Position numbers and translations under genes: made by a program
Assembly (NCBI GenBank): GCA_016208165.1
Contig: JACQYL010000045.1
Location: forward strand, 52,791 to 116,790
DNA length: 64,000 bases
Direction: 5' to 3'
Origin: Deltaproteobacteria bacterium
Lineage (GTDB): Bacteria; Desulfobacterota; Desulfarculia; JACQYL01
The notes under the pieces: model-generated
Told to the model about the DNA's origin: nothing
The model's input: only the letters and a program-made list of their open reading frames with translations
Databases searched by the model: none
Shown here: positions 52,653 through 62,060 of the stretch, piece after piece
Layout: each line of letters begins with the position of its first letter
How positions within the stretch are numbered: position 1 is the stretch's first letter

Positions 52653-53336
52653 CTACGAGGACGCTTCGTTTCCCTTCAGCGGCGTGGATTCGACAATGTT
52701 TTCTATGTATCGACTGATGTTCGTTACCTTATTATTGTCCAAATTGGTGAACTCGATGCCCAGTTGAATTTGTTTCTGATCCACGATGGAACTTCGGATA
52801 CTACCCCCCAACTCTTGACGCTCGACGAGTCCCATCAGATAACAGGAAACACTGACATCTTCATCCAGGTTGATATACGTAAGCGTTCCTGCATTGGTTT
52901 GAAATCTGCATCCGTCTATGCTGATATTTGCGATAATGCCTTCGTGTTGTTTACGATCTACCGTCATAAGCGCCGGCAGGCAACAGTTCACCCGCTCCTT
53001 TCTTCGCATGTCACGGTCTTCTATGGACACTGGGTAAGACAGAAACAACAGCTTGAAATTGTTTTCGCAATAAAAGCCTTTAACCTCGGACGGAAACTGA
53101 TACGGATGATTCGAGTATCGATAGCTGCAAGTAACATTCAATCCTTGAGACAATCTGTGAACAAGGGTAGGTATCTGGGGGACCTGAACGATGATATAAT
53201 CTCTTTGCAGCATGCCCACACAGAATCCCGTGACACTCCCGGGAATCCCCTCGACTTCGAGATCCAACAGATGTCCGTGGTTCATGCACAGGGCGAGGCC
53301 CTGACGTTCCCGATCGACCGTTTCTTCGAATCTCAT
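52653..53336 (-). CDS. YcgR-like PilZ protein (flagellar-brake type)
   Basis: 227 residues. The N-terminal barrel of about 100 residues ('DLEVEGIPGSVTGFCVGMLQ', 'YIIVQVPQIP') resembles the YcgR N-terminal domain. It is followed by PilZ with 'RRKERVNCCLPAL' (RxxxR) and 'IANISIDGCRF' (NxSxxG). It has the two-domain form that binds c-di-GMP and, in YcgR, slows flagella. It ends in a canonical terminator and starts 200 bp before recD2, which reads in the other direction. Confidence 0.75.
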   Translation of the reverse strand: MRFEETVDRERQGLALCMNHGHLLDLEVEGIPGSVTGFCVGMLQRDYIIVQVPQIPTLVHRLSQGLNVTCSYRYSNHPYQFPSEVKGFYCENNFKLLFLSYPVSIEDRDMRRKERVNCCLPALMTVDRKQHEGIIANISIDGCRFQTNAGTLTYINLDEDVSVSCYLMGLVERQELGGSIRSSIVDQKQIQLGIEFTNLDNNKVTNISRYIENIVESTPLKGNEASS

Positions 53337-53539
53337 GGTGCATGCCTCCTGAGCCTTATGTGTTCAATCAGGCAAACCGCCTCATATATCTATTCATCGT
53401 CATTCTGTTAGTAAACTCAATCGTTATTTTCAAGAGTATTTTCGTGCGGAAAGACATTGTCTTCGACTTTCGACCCCGGGCATGCACCGAAACGTTCGAA
53501 AACGGTTGACATAAGCTTTCAATACTATTACCAAAAAGC

Positions 53540-55765
53540 ATGCCCGTAACGCTGACCGGACATCTCGAACACATCACCTTCCAAGCCGAAGACACAGGAT
53601 GGACCGTGGCCCGTCTGTTGCTCGACGACGGACGGCAGGTCAACGTGGTGGGCCATCTGGTCGGCGTGAGCTTGGGGGAGCATCTGGAGGTAGAGGGCGA
53701 ATGGACCAATCACCCGCGTTTCGGCCAACAGTTAAAGCTGTCCCAGTTTCGCATCATCATGCCCGCCACGGCCGAGGGAATACAGAAGTATCTTGGTTCC
53801 GGTGCAATCAAGGGCATCGGTCCCGTAACGGCTGAGCGAATCGTCGAGCATTTCGGAGAACAGACGCTGGACCTTCTCGATGCGGATCTGGATCGGCTGC
53901 TCGAGATCGAGGGCATCGGCCCCAAGCGGTTGAAACTCATACGATCTTCGTGGAAAGCGCATCACGGGATGCGTGAGTTGATGGTATTCCTTCAGGGACA
54001 CGGCATGGGGCCCGCCTTGGCCGTGAAGATTTTTAAGGAATACGGAAACCGGTCCCTGGAGGTCATCAATAAGAACCCGTATCGTTTGGCTACGGATTTG
54101 TACGGCGTCGGGTTCCTTACCGCGGATCGTCTGGCCCGGAATCTGGGTTTTGACACCGAGTCCGTCCTGCGGGCCGAGGCGGGGGTGCTGTACGTGCTGC
54201 AGGGATTGGGAGACCAGGGGCACGTATGTTACCCCGAGGCCCTCTTACTCGAGCGTTGCCGGGAGCTCCTGGAAATATCCGGCGAGGTGATCGAACGGGC
54301 CGTCCGCGGTCTGATGGATCGCGGACTGGTGGCGGTGGAGCCGTCCGGCGATCCCCCCCGCAACCACGTGTACCTGAAGCGTCTGTATATAGCCGAAAAA
54401 GGCGTCAGTAGCGCAATTCGGGATCTGATACGTTCGGGGACGCCGATTCCGCTCACGGGCTGGGATAATTTGATACCCTGGGTTCGAAAACGTCTGGGTT
54501 TCGACCTGGCGGACCGGCAAAAGGAGGCTGTAAAAACCGCTCTCCTGAACAAAGTCACGGTGATCACCGGAGGGCCCGGCACAGGCAAGACCACGTTGAT
54601 CAAAGCGATCATAGAAATCATGAAAAGGCGGGGCCAGACCGTGCTGCTGACGGCTCCCACGGGACGCGCGGCGAAACGTCTGGCGCAATCATCCGAGCAG
54701 GAAGCCCGGACCATTCACCGCCTACTCGAATTCAGTCCTAACGAAACGACGTTCAAGCGAAATCAGGATCATCCCCTTCGAGCCGACGCGGTGGTGGTGG
54801 ACGAAGCGTCCATGGTCGACATTACACTGATGTACTGCCTGTTGAGAGCCCTGCCGGCCGAGGCCGTGCTCGTTCTGGTTGGCGACGTGGATCAGTTGCC
54901 GTCGGTGGGACCCGGAGCCGTGCTCAAAGACATCATCGATTCCGGCAAGGTCCCGGTCATACGATTGGACCAAATCTTTCGACAGGCCGAAGAAAGCATG
55001 ATCGTCGTGAACGCCCACAGGGTAAACGCGGGCAAGTGGCCGATCATGCACACGGAAGTGGACAAGAAAATCCCGGATTTTTATTTTTTTGAGCGAAGTC
55101 AGGAAGACCGGCTGCTGGAATCCCTGCTCGATCTGTGCACCGTCCGGGTTAAAAACCACTTCGGATACGACCCCGTGAACGAGGTGCAGGTGCTGACCCC
55201 GATGAATCGGGGGGCCGTGGGCGTGTACAACCTGAATCTGGAATTGCAGAAGGTGCTGAATCCCGGCGAAATCGAACTCAAGCGCGGCGACGTGGGATTC
55301 CGGACCGGCGACAAGGTCATGCAGCTCCGGAACAACTACGACAAGGAGGTGTATAACGGGGACATCGGAAAAGTGATCTCCATCGACCGGGAAGAACGCG
55401 CGCTCCTGGTCGAATTCGACGGGCGCATACTTCCCTACGACTTTTCGGATCTGGACGAGATCACCCTGGCCTATGCGATCAGCATTCACAAGTCTCAAGG
55501 AAGCGAGTATCCGGCCGTGATCGTCCCTCTCCTGATGCAACACTACATGCTGCTCCAACGAAATTTGATCTATACGGCCATCACTCGAGGAAAGAAGCTG
55601 GTCATCCTACTGGGACAGCGGAAAGCGCTGGAAATGGCCATTCACAACGACAAGACCCGAAAAAGATACAGCTTGCTCAAAGATCGTCTCGTGCAAGGCG
55701 ATGGCGACGATCGAGGCGCCTTCCGTTTCGACCCTGACGATCCTTTTTCCGTGGAGATTTTTTGA
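53540..55765 (+). CDS. recD2: RecD2 ATP-dependent DNA helicase
   Basis: 741 residues, the usual RecD2 length. The N-terminal OB-like region (1-70) leads to helix-hairpin-helix repeats 'AIKGIGPVTAERIVEHFG' and 'LLEIEGIGPKRLKLIRS'. Helicase motifs: I 'VITGGPGTGKTTLIKAI', Ia 'LLTAPTGRAAKRLAQSS', II 'AVVVDEASMVDITLMY', III 'VLVGDVDQLPSVGPGAV' and VI 'AYAISIHKSQGSEYPAV'. Superfamily 1B 5'-3' helicase working in DNA repair, unlinked to RecBC. No strong ribosome site is visible before the ATG, but family N-termini start here. Confidence 0.92.
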   Translation: MPVTLTGHLEHITFQAEDTGWTVARLLLDDGRQVNVVGHLVGVSLGEHLEVEGEWTNHPRFGQQLKLSQFRIIMPATAEGIQKYLGSGAIKGIGPVTAERIVEHFGEQTLDLLDADLDRLLEIEGIGPKRLKLIRSSWKAHHGMRELMVFLQGHGMGPALAVKIFKEYGNRSLEVINKNPYRLATDLYGVGFLTADRLARNLGFDTESVLRAEAGVLYVLQGLGDQGHVCYPEALLLERCRELLEISGEVIERAVRGLMDRGLVAVEPSGDPPRNHVYLKRLYIAEKGVSSAIRDLIRSGTPIPLTGWDNLIPWVRKRLGFDLADRQKEAVKTALLNKVTVITGGPGTGKTTLIKAIIEIMKRRGQTVLLTAPTGRAAKRLAQSSEQEARTIHRLLEFSPNETTFKRNQDHPLRADAVVVDEASMVDITLMYCLLRALPAEAVLVLVGDVDQLPSVGPGAVLKDIIDSGKVPVIRLDQIFRQAEESMIVVNAHRVNAGKWPIMHTEVDKKIPDFYFFERSQEDRLLESLLDLCTVRVKNHFGYDPVNEVQVLTPMNRGAVGVYNLNLELQKVLNPGEIELKRGDVGFRTGDKVMQLRNNYDKEVYNGDIGKVISIDREERALLVEFDGRILPYDFSDLDEITLAYAISIHKSQGSEYPAVIVPLLMQHYMLLQRNLIYTAITRGKKLVILLGQRKALEMAIHNDKTRKRYSLLKDRLVQGDGDDRGAFRFDPDDPFSVEIF

Positions 55766-55901
55766 AGGCGAGCCGGGCGAATGAAATGGGTTCATAAGAT
55801 CCCAGGACCCGGTTGCCTCCAATTTTCCAATCATTCACGGGGAGACTGTTTGAACCGGCCTTGTAAGTTTCCCAATCATCCTCTAAACGAATCCCATCAA
55901 G

Positions 55902-55918
55902 TTTTACAGTCTGTAAAA
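55902..55918. promoter_or_regulatory. Palindrome TTTTACAG-T-CTGTAAAA upstream of the porin gene
   Basis: Perfect 8-bp arms (55902-55909, 55911-55918) about one base apart, 264 bp before the porin start. A short symmetric site like this suits a dimeric regulator (CRP/FNR-like or other). The remainder of 55766-56181 has no feature I recognise. Confidence 0.4.
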
Positions 55919-56181
55919 AAAATGTAACAAATGGACGGCCGCTCAAGGCCGGCGGTCGGATCAGTTCCTTAATAAACCATGCAACATCGGCACGATACGT
56001 ACCATTGCCGGGAAACCCGCCATGGCACGCCGATTGCCTCTGCCCATCTTGTGGATTCGAGCAGCGGAACTCGATCGCGCCCCGGAAGACTCTGCTGAAA
56101 CGAGCGCTTCCGGGGGCTGCCGTAACGCGAAGAACTCGGACGATGTCTTCTCACCTGTAAACAGTGCTCAAGGAGGAACTC

Positions 56182-57513
56182 ATGGGACATGGGAAAAGCA
56201 AGGTACTTCTTCTACTCTTAATGACGGTGATGGTTTTTGGATCCATGATTGTTTCGAACCCGGCGTATACTGAAGAGAATGTCGACATCGGAGCGATCCT
56301 GAAGACCTTGGGGGACTTGCAGACCACGATCGAGAAGCAAAATGCCGAGATCGAGAGACTCAAAAACGCACTCCACGAGCTCTCCGAGCGCCAGGATCGG
56401 GCCAAGGAAGAACAGCAAAACCTCATCCAGGCGAACGTAAGGAAGGAAGTGGAGGAACAGGTCAAACCGCTGGAATGGGCCAAACGGTTGAGCCTATCCG
56501 GTGACATGAGGCTACGCTACGAAGGGAGATACAACCGGAAAGACAACAGCGGCCAAGATGTGGAAGATCGTAACCGCTTCAGGGTCCGTTTGCGGCTCTA
56601 TGGCGACGCCAAGATCTCGGACGAGTTGGCTGCCCATTACATGCTGAGCACCAGCGACAACCAGTTTGGACAGACAAGCAATCAAACGCTGGACGACGAG
56701 TTCGACAACAAGGCCATATTCATTGCTCGTGCATACGGAGATTATCGTCCCAAATGGCTTCCAGGTCTCGAAGTCGGCTTCGGGAAATTCAAGAATCCCT
56801 ATCTGCACAGCACCATTTCTTTCGACCCGGATGTGAATCCCGAGGGGTTTTACGAGTTGTACCAATACAAGGGGTGGGAAACGGTGCAGCCCTTCGTCAA
56901 GCTGGGACAAATCATGATCAGCGAGAACGATCTGACCAAGGATGCCTCTTTGTTCCTCTGGCAGGGCGGCGTGGGGGTCAATTTCAAGCCGGTGCAGTTC
57001 ACCTTTGGGGGAAGCTACTACGATTACACCAACCTCGAGCGCTCCCGTCTCGGGGAATCGAAGCGGGCCTTTGGGAACACGACCACCACGGACCCGGAAA
57101 CGGGGGGGCCCATACTTGCCTATGACTTCAGGATAGCGGAGGCCATCGGATTCGCCGATTTCAAACTTCTCGATTATCCTGTCACCCTCTGGGCGGACTA
57201 TTTGAAAAACACCGCCGACGAAGTCCCGGAGGACACGGACTCGGCTTGGGGAGCCGGACTTACGTTCGGAAAAGCGAAACAAAAGGGAGAATGGTCCTTC
57301 GAGTATAGTTATCGGTATATTCAAGCCAACGCCGTGCTGGGTCTATTTTCGGACGGCGATTTTCTTGGAACGGATAAGGAAACCCACTGGTGGCGGTTCA
57401 CCTATCGGTTGTTCAAGCCGTTCAGCGTACAGGCCGCCTTTTTCGACACGGATTCGATCGACGGAGAAGTCCGGGAAAACCGATTCCAACTCAGCACGTT
57501 TTACTACTTCTAA
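56182..57513 (+). CDS. Putative outer-membrane porin with coiled-coil N-terminus
   Basis: 443 residues from the ATG at 56182 (AAGGAGGAACTC). Signal peptide 'LLLLLMTVMVFGSMIV' and likely cut after 'NPAYT'. Residues about 30-90 form a coiled coil ('TTIEKQNAEIERLKNAL') as in SlpA/Porin_5-type proteins. The remaining 350 residues alternate as beta strands ('LSLSGDMRLRYEGRY', 'RNRFRVRLRLYGDA') and end in 'FQLSTFYYF' with the terminal aromatic required for outer-membrane insertion. Substrate unknown. A perfect 12-bp hairpin follows. Confidence 0.8.
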   Translation: MGHGKSKVLLLLLMTVMVFGSMIVSNPAYTEENVDIGAILKTLGDLQTTIEKQNAEIERLKNALHELSERQDRAKEEQQNLIQANVRKEVEEQVKPLEWAKRLSLSGDMRLRYEGRYNRKDNSGQDVEDRNRFRVRLRLYGDAKISDELAAHYMLSTSDNQFGQTSNQTLDDEFDNKAIFIARAYGDYRPKWLPGLEVGFGKFKNPYLHSTISFDPDVNPEGFYELYQYKGWETVQPFVKLGQIMISENDLTKDASLFLWQGGVGVNFKPVQFTFGGSYYDYTNLERSRLGESKRAFGNTTTTDPETGGPILAYDFRIAEAIGFADFKLLDYPVTLWADYLKNTADEVPEDTDSAWGAGLTFGKAKQKGEWSFEYSYRYIQANAVLGLFSDGDFLGTDKETHWWRFTYRLFKPFSVQAAFFDTDSIDGEVRENRFQLSTFYYF

Positions 57514-57543
57514 CGATCCGCAGATGACCTTCGCAGGACAGCA

Positions 57544-57575
57544 TCCGGGGAATCCCCTCAGTCGGATTCCCCGGA
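57544..57575 (+). terminator. Perfect 12-bp hairpin after the porin gene
   Basis: TCCGGGGAATCC (57544-57555) and GGATTCCCCGGA (57564-57575) with an 8-nt loop. No T-run follows on either strand. It probably stabilises or ends the porin transcript. Confidence 0.6.
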
Positions 57576-57696
57576 CCCACCAAAATCGGTTGAACCACCG
57601 CCTTTAAGATCGTATAGAGAGAGGAAGGGTTCGGCGCGCCAATCATGACCCTGATCGCCTGTCCATGAGCGTTTTGAAGGTAAAAAGGAGGTAGAC

Positions 57697-58482
57697 ATGA
57701 ATGATCCTATCATCGCGCACCGGCATGACAGCGTGGTGGAACTGAGACTGAACCGGCCCAAGGCGTACAATGCCCTCGATTATGAGTTGTTGGAGTCGTT
57801 CCTCAGCCGGCTGGCGGAAGCAACCTTCGACAAGAGCGTGCGGGGCGTCGTCATCTCGGCTGAAGGCAAAGCCTTTTGCGCCGGGGGCGACTTGAGATGG
57901 GCTTCGAGTCAGCCGACCGGCGCACCCGCCGCTTTGCACAAACTGGCGGGTTGCTTTCACCAGTCCGTCCTGGAAATCCGGCGAATGCCGAAGCCGGTAA
58001 TTGCCGCCATCGACGGCGTTGCGGCCGGAGGCGGCTTCTCCCTGGCGCTGGCCTGCGACTTCCGGGTGATGTCCGAGAGCGCCGTACTGATTCAAGCGTA
58101 CACATCGAGCGGTTTGAGTATGGACGGCAGCGGCACCTACGCTCTGCCCCGCCTGGTCGGCTTGGCCAAGGCCCTGGAAATCGCCGCCTTCGATGAACCC
58201 ATATCCGCCGGGAAGGCCCTGGAATGGGGACTGGTCACCAGGACGGCCCCTCCCGGCCACGCCCTCGAGGAAGCCCTGTTTATGGCCAGGCAACTGGCCC
58301 AAAAAGCATTGCATTCCTTCGGCTGGTCCAAACGGCTGTTGACGGACTCGTTCCAAACGCCGTTTGAAACGCAGATGGAACTCGAACGGAAAGGAATAGC
58401 CGACTGCGCCGCGCAGCCGGACGGTGAGGAGGGCGTTCGGGCGTTTCTGGAAAAGCGCAAACCCGAATTCGGCCGGAGCTGA
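57697..58482 (+). CDS. Enoyl-CoA hydratase/isomerase family protein
   Basis: 261 residues of a crotonase. 'RPKAYNALDYELLESF' and 'FCAGGDLRWA' hold the oxyanion hole, followed by 'IDGVAAGGGFSLALACDFRV' and 'SSGLSMDGSGTYALPRLVG'. The two hydratase glutamates are missing (Ser where Glu144 should be, and no Glu164), while the isomerase-type Asp of 'DGSGT' is present. So it is more likely an isomerase, or a PaaG-like enzyme, than a simple hydratase. AAAGGAGG ribosome site. Alone, followed by a terminator. It could take part in beta-oxidation or aromatic metabolism. Confidence 0.82.
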   Translation: MNDPIIAHRHDSVVELRLNRPKAYNALDYELLESFLSRLAEATFDKSVRGVVISAEGKAFCAGGDLRWASSQPTGAPAALHKLAGCFHQSVLEIRRMPKPVIAAIDGVAAGGGFSLALACDFRVMSESAVLIQAYTSSGLSMDGSGTYALPRLVGLAKALEIAAFDEPISAGKALEWGLVTRTAPPGHALEEALFMARQLAQKALHSFGWSKRLLTDSFQTPFETQMELERKGIADCAAQPDGEEGVRAFLEKRKPEFGRS

Positions 58483-58500
58483 TTCGTTGTAAGGATTCAC

Positions 58501-58533
58501 GGGTGAAAACATTTCAAACGGTTTTCACCCTTT
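58501..58533 (+). terminator. Rho-independent terminator of the crotonase gene
   Basis: GGGTGAAAAC (58501-58510), 10-nt loop, GTTTTCACCC (58521-58530), then TTT. The 10-bp stem is perfect and lies 18 bp after the stop. Confidence 0.75.
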
Positions 58534-58562
58534 CTCGTTCCCAAGTACAACTTGGGAACGAG
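58534..58562. repeat. Long perfect hairpin CTCGTTCCCAAGT/ACTTGGGAACGAG
   Basis: A 13-bp perfect stem (58534-58546, 58550-58562) with a 3-nt loop, right after the terminator. The 'CGTTCCCAAG..CTTGGGAACG' core is a hairpin repeat I have seen in many environmental genomes, so this is probably a copy of a dispersed element. Confidence 0.6.
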
Positions 58563-58636
58563 AGTGAAACCGGCGCCAACCCGCCGGAAGCGGGTATCCG
58601 GGGCGTGCTCTGGCCGGGTACGATTCGCCGTGGTTG

Positions 58637-59992
58637 TTACACCAGGTAGAACCTGCATCCCAGACGAAAGATCGAGCGAAATAGGGCAAGAAAGCGCTGG
58701 AGGTCCAGCGGTGTTGTGATCTTCGGCGCCTTATAGTCTCTCAGAAACGTCTTTACACGTTCATAGTAGTGCTTGGGCGAATAGATGTGGCGCATGATGT
58801 TGCTGTATCCTTCGCGCAGCGACTGCAGGTCCATACGGGGAACGATGTTCGTGGTCCCATCCGTATTTCCCGACATATGCCCGAGAAGACGTCCTTCTTC
58901 CTTGAGACGTTCGTACAGCTTTGTGCCGACCGGGGCCTGCAGAAGACCTACCATGGCGGTCACGATTCCGCTTTTTTGGATGAAATCGATCTGGCGCTGA
59001 AAAATGGAGCGCGTGTCCGTGTCAAAGCCCACGATGAATCCACCCTGCACCTGCAATCCGGCGCGTTGTATGATTTTTACACTCTCGACCAGGTCCCGGT
59101 TCCTGTTCTGCCTCTTGTTGCAGATGGCCAGACTTTCCGCCTGAGGCGTTTCGATTCCCACGAAGACGGTATCGAATCCCGCTTCGACCATCATCTCCAT
59201 CAGCGGCCCGTCATCGGCCAGATTTACGGACGCTTCCGTGTTGAACGGCATCCCTCTTTTGTCCTTGCGCCATTCAATCAACGCGGGCAGCAGTTGAGTT
59301 TTCAGGTAATTCTTGTTGCCGATGAAGTTGTCGTCCACAAAGAAGATCTGTCCTCGCCATCCCAAGCTGTAGAGACCATCCAGCTCCGAGATCACCTGCC
59401 CGGCGGTCTTGATGCGCGGCCGGTGTCCGAAGAGAGCCGTCACATTGCAGAAGTCGCAATCAAAGGGACAGCCTCGGGAGAACTGAATGCTCATGGACGC
59501 GTATCGTTTCATACGAGCCAATTTCCACATGGGAGCCGGCGTTTGGCGGATATCGGAAAACTCGGACGACCGGTAGACACGTTTGGCGCATCCTTGCTCG
59601 AGGTCCTCGAGGAAGGGAGGGAGAGTCAGTTCCGCTTCGTTAAGCACGAAATGATCGACCTCATCGAATTGTTCGTATTCATGGGCGAAGAGAGGTCCGC
59701 CCGCCACCACTTTGAGTCCCGCTCCCTTGCATCGGGCAATGAGGTCCCGTGCCGAGTCCCGTTGCACGACCATGCCGCCGATGAAAACCACGTCCGCCCA
59801 CGCGAGATCCTTGTCCGTAAGCTTCGCGACATTCACATCGATCAGACGTTTGGCCCATTCGTTTGGCAGCATGGCGCCCACAGTGAGCAGGCCGAGTGGC
59901 GGGAAAGCCGCCCTTTTGTGAATGAACTTCAGAGCGTGCTTGAAACTCCAGAAAGTGTCCGGGAACTCGGGATAGATCAGAAGCGCGTTCAA
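58637..59992 (-). CDS. B12-binding-domain radical SAM protein
   Basis: 451 residues from a TTG start at 59992, chosen for the AAGGAG six bases upstream and the clean family start 'LNALLIYPEFPDTFWSF'; the frame is open to 60124 without a site. The N-terminal half is the B12-binding-like fold ('FIGGMVVQRDSARDLIARCK', 'VVAGGPLF'), although the DxHxxG His is absent as in many relatives. The radical SAM cluster 'SRGCPFDCDFCNV' (CxxxCxxC) is complete, followed by 'FVDDNFIGNKNYLKTQLL' and a DUF4070-like C-terminal part. Members alter lipids, hopanoids or natural products. The substrate is unknown. Confidence 0.85.
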   Translation of the reverse strand: MNALLIYPEFPDTFWSFKHALKFIHKRAAFPPLGLLTVGAMLPNEWAKRLIDVNVAKLTDKDLAWADVVFIGGMVVQRDSARDLIARCKGAGLKVVAGGPLFAHEYEQFDEVDHFVLNEAELTLPPFLEDLEQGCAKRVYRSSEFSDIRQTPAPMWKLARMKRYASMSIQFSRGCPFDCDFCNVTALFGHRPRIKTAGQVISELDGLYSLGWRGQIFFVDDNFIGNKNYLKTQLLPALIEWRKDKRGMPFNTEASVNLADDGPLMEMMVEAGFDTVFVGIETPQAESLAICNKRQNRNRDLVESVKIIQRAGLQVQGGFIVGFDTDTRSIFQRQIDFIQKSGIVTAMVGLLQAPVGTKLYERLKEEGRLLGHMSGNTDGTTNIVPRMDLQSLREGYSNIMRHIYSPKHYYERVKTFLRDYKAPKITTPLDLQRFLALFRSIFRLGCRFYLV

Positions 59993-60591
59993 GGAAGTCT
60001 CCTTATGCCTTGGATGTGGGGAGAAACGGCCGGAAAACGTTGTTGGAAACCGTTCATCGATGGGTTGAGCCGTTGTGTTGCGTCTTCTGTTTAGATTTGT
60101 TCCATTGTACGTTGCGATTTGCATCCGGTCAATAGTTTACGGGATGACTGTCAATGACACATTAAGTTGATCGGTTTATGTAGCACATCAATTGACCGAA
60201 GTTTCCGTGGCGTGCTGTGGGGCGGCACTTGCCGGCAGCGCCCGTCACCGTTCGTCATCCCGGCCAAGCCCCGTAAAACGGGGCCCGAGACTGGATCCGG
60301 AATCGATTGGATTCATTGAAGCTTCTTGGATTCCGGATCTCGCTGCGTTCGTCCGGAAGGACGCTTCCGACATGGCGACATGGTCTCTTATGCCGGAATG
60401 ATGGGGGAAAGTGGTGGTTTGGAAGACCACTTCGTGAACGAGGACATAAAACAAAAGGGCTACGGATCATCTCCTGTAACCCTTCCATTCTTCATGGCGC
60501 CGGAGGGGGGAGTCGAACCCCCATGAGCGCAAGGACTACCGGATCTCGGGAACAGTGTCTCTCCGGATTTCTTTAGTCCGTTTGGGAGTCC
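59993..60591. other. Intergenic region with tRNA-end fragment
   Basis: 599 bp with no gene. The short frames match common translations of tRNA antisense DNA. 60495-60540 is the listed tRNA 3' end. Confidence 0.5.
60495..60540 (-). other. tRNA 3'-end fragment, possible attachment site
   Basis: On the minus strand the T arm is GGGGG-TTCGACT-CCCCC (60522-60506), followed by the acceptor 3' strand CTCCGGC (60505-60499), a discriminator G and CCA (60497-60495). Upstream of the T arm a variable-arm-like 'GTAGTCCTTGCGCTCAT' suits a Leu/Ser-type tRNA, but no matching D arm or 5' GCCGGAG is present at the right distance. So it is a remnant 3' end rather than a complete tRNA, as left by element integration at a tRNA gene. 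Confidence 0.6.
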
Positions 60592-61707
60592 TCAACCCAC
60601 TGAAATTTTTTGTTTAAGATCGTTACAGTTCGAATAGGGCAATACCTTCTCATACTGGAGTCTCCCTACTACAATCCCGGCAGATATCCCAACTTGCGAG
60701 GCAAACTCTCTTATGGCCCGCTTGCTGAAACGATTTCGTTCGAGAAACGCCTTGAACTGACGAGGCGGGATCAGAAGGTCGGCCGCAAACCTGTTGGCCT
60801 CTTCCTCGCGTGGATCATCCCAATAATCCTTTCCAGCATGCCCTGCCAAGTCATTGATCTCTATGAAAACGTCTTTCTTCCCATGTCGCAAGATATGTTG
60901 GGATTCGTGAAAGAAACTAAACCAGAGCTGGTCATCGGTTTTATAACGGAGGCTTAACTGTATTATGGCTTTATCCGTGGTAAGCCATCTTGTTGCACCA
61001 TTCATAGGCATCTTTTGCAGTCTCGGTACAAATACTACAGCCACGCCGCAAGCCGCGCATATGTCTATAAGTCTGGATTCAAATACCTCGGGAGGCTCGT
61101 TCGTCAGAGTTCGAATCTTCCTATCGAGAAAATCCCCAAATTTATCCTTGTCATAAGGAGCGCATTCAATCTTTTGAGCGTCTAACTCCCCTTTTCGAAG
61201 CCAGGCCACTAAAGCTGAACTATCCGTCTCGAAAGCGTTGGATTTGCGATAAGCCGCGGCAAGATACTTGCGCGATACGTTCTCCCATTGATCCGGCGAG
61301 GCAATCGCAAAGAACCTGAGAGCCTCTTTTATCTGATCGACTCGGTTTTTGAATCCCTTGATCCAGCCCTTTTTGATCATTTGCCGCACCGGGATTGAGC
61401 TCAACCATTCCTCGTATTTTTTAAGATTTTCCTTTTCCTTCCGACGCGCCAGGAATTCTCTGTAATTGCACTCAAAATTGTTCCAAAAACTCGCAGGTAC
61501 GCCCAGCACGCTCTCGAGTTCGAGCGCAATCACCGGGGTGACCGGCGCCTTGCCCTTTATGATGTGATTGATTGTTTTTTTGGAGCGCCCTGTCCTGTCC
61601 GCAAGTTCTGCTTGAGACATTCCCAATGCTTCGATTGTTTCGAGCAGAGTTTCGCCTGGGGGCGAAACAGAGTCGGGATTATATTGATTTTGGGCGTTTC
61701 TTATCAT
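60592..61707 (-). CDS. higA: HigA-type antitoxin fused to an ImmA/IrrE metallopeptidase domain
   Basis: 371 residues. The HTH at about 20-75 reads 'ALGMSQAELADRTGRSKKTI' and 'NHIIKGKAPVTPVIALELE'. The C-terminal domain (about 180-371) has the zinc site 'SFFHESQHILRHGKK' (HExxH) and 'DPREEEANRFAADLLIPP' with the third ligand region. XRE-HigA proteins fused to such a peptidase pair with RelE-like toxins. The peptidase might remove this or another protein under stress. Its start overlaps the upstream toxin gene by 29 bases. Located next to the tRNA fragment, as often in mobile cassettes. Confidence 0.85.
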   Translation of the reverse strand: MIRNAQNQYNPDSVSPPGETLLETIEALGMSQAELADRTGRSKKTINHIIKGKAPVTPVIALELESVLGVPASFWNNFECNYREFLARRKEKENLKKYEEWLSSIPVRQMIKKGWIKGFKNRVDQIKEALRFFAIASPDQWENVSRKYLAAAYRKSNAFETDSSALVAWLRKGELDAQKIECAPYDKDKFGDFLDRKIRTLTNEPPEVFESRLIDICAACGVAVVFVPRLQKMPMNGATRWLTTDKAIIQLSLRYKTDDQLWFSFFHESQHILRHGKKDVFIEINDLAGHAGKDYWDDPREEEANRFAADLLIPPRQFKAFLERNRFSKRAIREFASQVGISAGIVVGRLQYEKVLPYSNCNDLKQKISVG

Positions 61708-62008
61708 GGGGGTCCTCTATTCCAAGGATTTCAATATGGGTGACTTTGGACAAATCAATGCTTCCGTCCTCTTTTTCCGGAAGCGGTTCATTGCAGGGGC
61801 GTAAGTAGAGCCTGTATGGGCCGTCCAAGTCCAGGGAAAATGTACCTGCTCGGTTTCCCAAGAGCGGATGGCATCGGCCTTGAGGAAGTGTGAACAGGTC
61901 CTGAAAAACCGATGCAGCTCTCAACTGGTCCAATCTTCGCCGAATGCGTTTTGCTCTTGTGTCGCCGTGAACCCGTGCTAACTTCTTATGATTATTACAT
62001 TCCTCCAT
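61679..62008 (-). CDS. higB: HigB/RelE-type toxin
   Basis: 109 residues. RelE-fold killer protein: 'KLARVHGDTRAKRIRRRLDQ', 'LPQGRCHPLLGNRAGTFSL' and 'DGPYRLYLRPCNEPLP'. The gene precedes and overlaps the antitoxin gene, the order seen in higBA. RelE-type toxins cut mRNA at the ribosome. A candidate operator and -35 element lie just upstream. Confidence 0.8.
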   Translation of the reverse strand: MEECNNHKKLARVHGDTRAKRIRRRLDQLRAASVFQDLFTLPQGRCHPLLGNRAGTFSLDLDGPYRLYLRPCNEPLPEKEDGSIDLSKVTHIEILGIEDPHDKKRPKSI

Positions 62009-62060
62009 AAGTTTGCGGCTCTTAAAGAGTATTTACATCTATCCACCTTTTGAGATTGGA

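Noticed and set aside
58534..58562. CRISPR repeat unit
   Set aside because: A single palindromic copy without spacers; no array or cas genes.
60540..60600. Complete tRNA-Leu or tRNA-Ser, possibly with intron
   Set aside because: No matching D arm or 7-bp acceptor 5' strand within a plausible distance; only the 3' end fits.
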